The notes beneath the pieces are model-generated. The model saw nothing but the letters and a program-made list of their open reading frames with translations. It had not been told where the DNA came from and ran no database searches. DNA of 49,214 nucleotides from Lachnospiraceae bacterium (lineage in GTDB: Bacteria > Bacillota > Clostridia > Lachnospirales > Lachnospiraceae), in the NCBI GenBank assembly GCA_021200995.1, contig JAJQFS010000068.1, forward strand, positions 1 through 49,214. The letters run 5' to 3'. Each line of letters starts with the position of its first letter. The first letter of the stretch is position 1. Positions 47,649-49,214 of this stretch are shown in pieces. The position numbers and the translations under genes were made by a program.

Positions 47649-48381
47649 GTGGATGAGTTTGAAGCACTGCTGGCTGCTGAAAGTTTTCTCAGCTGAAAAA
47701 CAGAGATTCCTTTAAAGCCTGGCTGATCAGCATTGCCAGAAATAAATGCAATGATTATATCAGGAAAAGAGCGACAAGGCGCCGTTTTCCGTAAAATGGG
47801 AGGAGCTGACCACGAAGGAGATTCCCTGTAACGAAAAAGAGTATGTGCTTGAAAGGGTGTTTGTGGCCCAGTTGACGGATACGCACTGCCGTTATCTGGC
47901 AACAATAAGAAATGACGGAGATGTCAGAAATTATATTACTTTCCTGGACGGCGATGAATTTATGTCAAACTGGGGCTTCGGTGAGAATAACTGCGGAAAC
48001 GAAACTAACCTGTCAGTAAAGGGAGATATTCAGCGCGATGGTTCTGTGATTAGCAGTAAAAAGAAGGATTTCCTTCAGGATATCGTGGGTCGGTATATCG
48101 TTACTATTGCCGGGAAAAGCTATGACACGGTCTGCGTGATGGATATTGAAACCTACAATCCCAACGTGGTGTCGGAGCAGTATCTGGACAAAAATGGCCG
48201 GACGATCCTCTGGAGACGCTTTAACCGCGACGACTGGGCGCTCGATCATTACAAAAAGCTATGGAGCGAGCATCTGCCGGAAAATGATAGGATCACGGTC
48301 AACGGCGTTACGTATGTGCACTGGTATGACTGCGTGACAGATTATATTTTTCAAACTCGCACACTTGTAAGTTCAACATAA
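47649..48381 (+). pseudogene. Decayed ECF sigma factor fused to the end of a neighbouring gene
   Basis: A GTG at 47649 (after GGGAGGCGATAAG) encodes MDEFEALLAAESFLS and stops. In another frame, 'KNRDSFKAWLISIARNKCND' is the region 2 block of ECF sigma factors, and further frames give 'EELTTKEIPCNEKEYVLERV'. This last frame runs straight into a 170-residue segment, 'TIRNDGDVRNYITFLDGDEF' to 'WYDCVTDYIFQTRTLVSST', which looks like the C-terminal part of an unrelated clostridial protein. Several indels and a deletion have fused two genes; no functional sigma factor remains. Confidence 0.7.
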
Positions 48382-48390
48382 AAATGATAA

Positions 48391-48424
48391 AGGGCGGTTA
48401 AGTATTTTGGACTTAACTGCCCTG
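48391..48424. terminator. Hairpin after the decayed sigma locus
   Basis: AGGGCGGTTAAGT pairs with ACTTAACTGCCCT around a 7-base loop (one G-U). T-rich sequence follows 10 bases later, so its termination activity is uncertain. Confidence 0.5.
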
Positions 48425-48479
48425 TCTGTTATATTCTTTTTGTCAGATGCAATACTATTGAAAGGCTGTTTAGGAAAAA

Positions 48480-48770
48480 TTACCGTACCGGGCGCAGTTC
48501 TATATGCAGTTCCATATCCAGTCCTTTGGCAATCCTTGCCAAAAAGGCAAGAGACGGATTATAATTTCCACCTTCGAATCGACTGATATTACTCTGTCTG
48601 ATGCCGGTTTTCTCGGCTAGTTCCTGCTGTGTAAGACCTTGTTCGTTCCGTACTTTAATAAATTGAGATATTATTTCATATTGCGGACGCAATTCTTCAT
48701 ATTCTTTTTTTGTTTCAGGGTCAGACAGCAACTCATTCCTCACTTGATTCCATTTTCTTAATTCAGTCAT
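48480..48770 (-). CDS. higA: HigA-like XRE antitoxin
   Basis: A 96-residue protein with a C-terminal Cro/CI helix-turn-helix 'QGLTQQELAEKTGIRQSNIS' (about 44-66), ending 'MELHIELRPVR'. It overlaps the toxin gene by 8 bases. The toxin-first order is typical of higBA. It should bind HigB and repress the promoter at 49154-49181. Confidence 0.85.
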   Translation of the reverse strand: MTELRKWNQVRNELLSDPETKKEYEELRPQYEIISQFIKVRNEQGLTQQELAEKTGIRQSNISRFEGGNYNPSLAFLARIAKGLDMELHIELRPVR

Positions 48771-49131
48771 TGATTCCGAACCTCCTTATATAGTCCTCTT
48801 TATATCGTAATGCAGTCTCTAACTCTTTTCTGGGAGTTTTCCAATCTTTCTTTATAAAGCCGTGTAAAAGAACAAATGTATTGTTCAGAGGAAGAAAATA
48901 AAAGATTCGTGAGATGTCATTTCCCTGCTGCACCCGTAATTCCATTAATCCTTTATATTTTTCTCCCTGAATGTTTTTTACATACGGCATTTTCATGGAC
49001 AATCCATGTTTTTCCAGCAGGTCAATCTCCCAAATGGCTTTTGCCCGGTGCTTTGATGATAATGAATTTAAAAATTGCGTTACCGGCTCATTGCCATTTT
49101 TGGTAGCATAAAATTCTATGTTCCAGTTCAA
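48763..49131 (-). CDS. higB: HigB-like (RelE-fold, PF05973 type) toxin
   Basis: A 122-residue protein starting (M)NWNIEFYATKNGNEPVTQFL with 'LRVQQGNDISRIFYFLPLNN' and 'VLLHGFIKKDWKTPRKELET', as in Gp49/HigB ribosome-dependent mRNA interferases. A TTG start at 49131 with AGAAGG upstream is chosen, because the longer frame to 49200 runs across a clear promoter (49154-49181). Confidence 0.82.
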   Translation of the reverse strand: MNWNIEFYATKNGNEPVTQFLNSLSSKHRAKAIWEIDLLEKHGLSMKMPYVKNIQGEKYKGLMELRVQQGNDISRIFYFLPLNNTFVLLHGFIKKDWKTPRKELETALRYKEDYIRRFGIND

Positions 49132-49153
49132 ATCAGTATCCCTTCTTTCAAAG

Positions 49154-49181
49154 ATTATATCATATATGAAATAAATAGCAA
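49154..49181 (-). promoter_or_regulatory. higBA promoter
   Basis: TTGCTA (49176-49181), 16 bases, TATAAT (49154-49159) on the minus strand, 22 bases before the TTG start of higB. Confidence 0.75.
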
Positions 49182-49214
49182 GATGTATTCTTTCACTCAT
49201 GAAAAGATCATACC

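Noticed and set aside
49132..49200. N-terminal extension of HigB
   Set aside because: It runs over a clear promoter (TTGCTA-16-TATAAT), so it is upstream DNA.

Overview
This window is the replication-origin region of a low-to-mid GC Firmicute, most likely a Lachnospiraceae (Clostridia) member. Evidence: the gene order rsmG-mnmG / mnmE-jag-yidC-yidD-rnpA-rpmH // oriC // dnaA-dnaN-S4-recF-gyrB-gyrA, perfect Bacillus-type parS sites, and clostridial families such as DUF3881 and DUF4446. Essential genes left of dnaA lie on the minus strand and those to the right on the plus strand, so they run co-directionally with replication leaving an origin at about 37.2-39.3 kb. oriC is bipartite: DnaA-box clusters lie on both sides of dnaA, and an AT-rich unwinding element sits just before dnaN.

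Region by region. 0-4 kb: accessory DNA with two broken copies of an AAA-ATPase-like/PD-(D/E)XK gene under near-identical promoters, and an AlbA_2/HATPase regulator with a striking operator. 3.9-7.6 kb: tRNA-Cys, a flavoprotein, dnaK, a 39-residue membrane microprotein and a nitroreductase. 7.7-11.2 kb: an ATPase_2/DUF234 gene, a second AlbA_2 regulator with its own operator array, and an integrase remnant. 11.4-16.6 kb: an apolipoprotein N-acyltransferase (lnt), a frameshifted lgt-like gene, a remarkable Cys/His-repeat lipoprotein and a TetR regulator. 17-23 kb: tRNA-Arg, DUF3881, serS, DUF4446, parB, parA, a coiled-coil membrane protein and a YwaF-like membrane protein. 23.4-29.8 kb: a decaying zone with a histidine-kinase scrap, a glutamine-amidotransferase gene stopped at its catalytic motif, acetyltransferases (one broken), frameshifted small genes, both parS sites and a DUF4160 pair. 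29.9-46.6 kb: the conserved origin core. 46.7-49.2 kb: hicAB, a decayed sigma-factor locus and higBA.

The ParABS system (parA, parB and two parS sites within 9 kb) serves origin segregation. The strongest candidate for undescribed biology is the 628-residue lipoprotein built from about 26 imperfect 15-residue units of the form CGHYACxxGxH. It follows a TetR regulator in the same orientation and lies beside lipoprotein-acylation genes (lnt, lgt-like). A second interesting signal is the AlbA_2 regulator whose promoter palindrome reappears, at DNA level, inside its own coding sequence as the repeated linker VGDK.

All calls come from reading the sequence and from recalled family knowledge; no database search was run.
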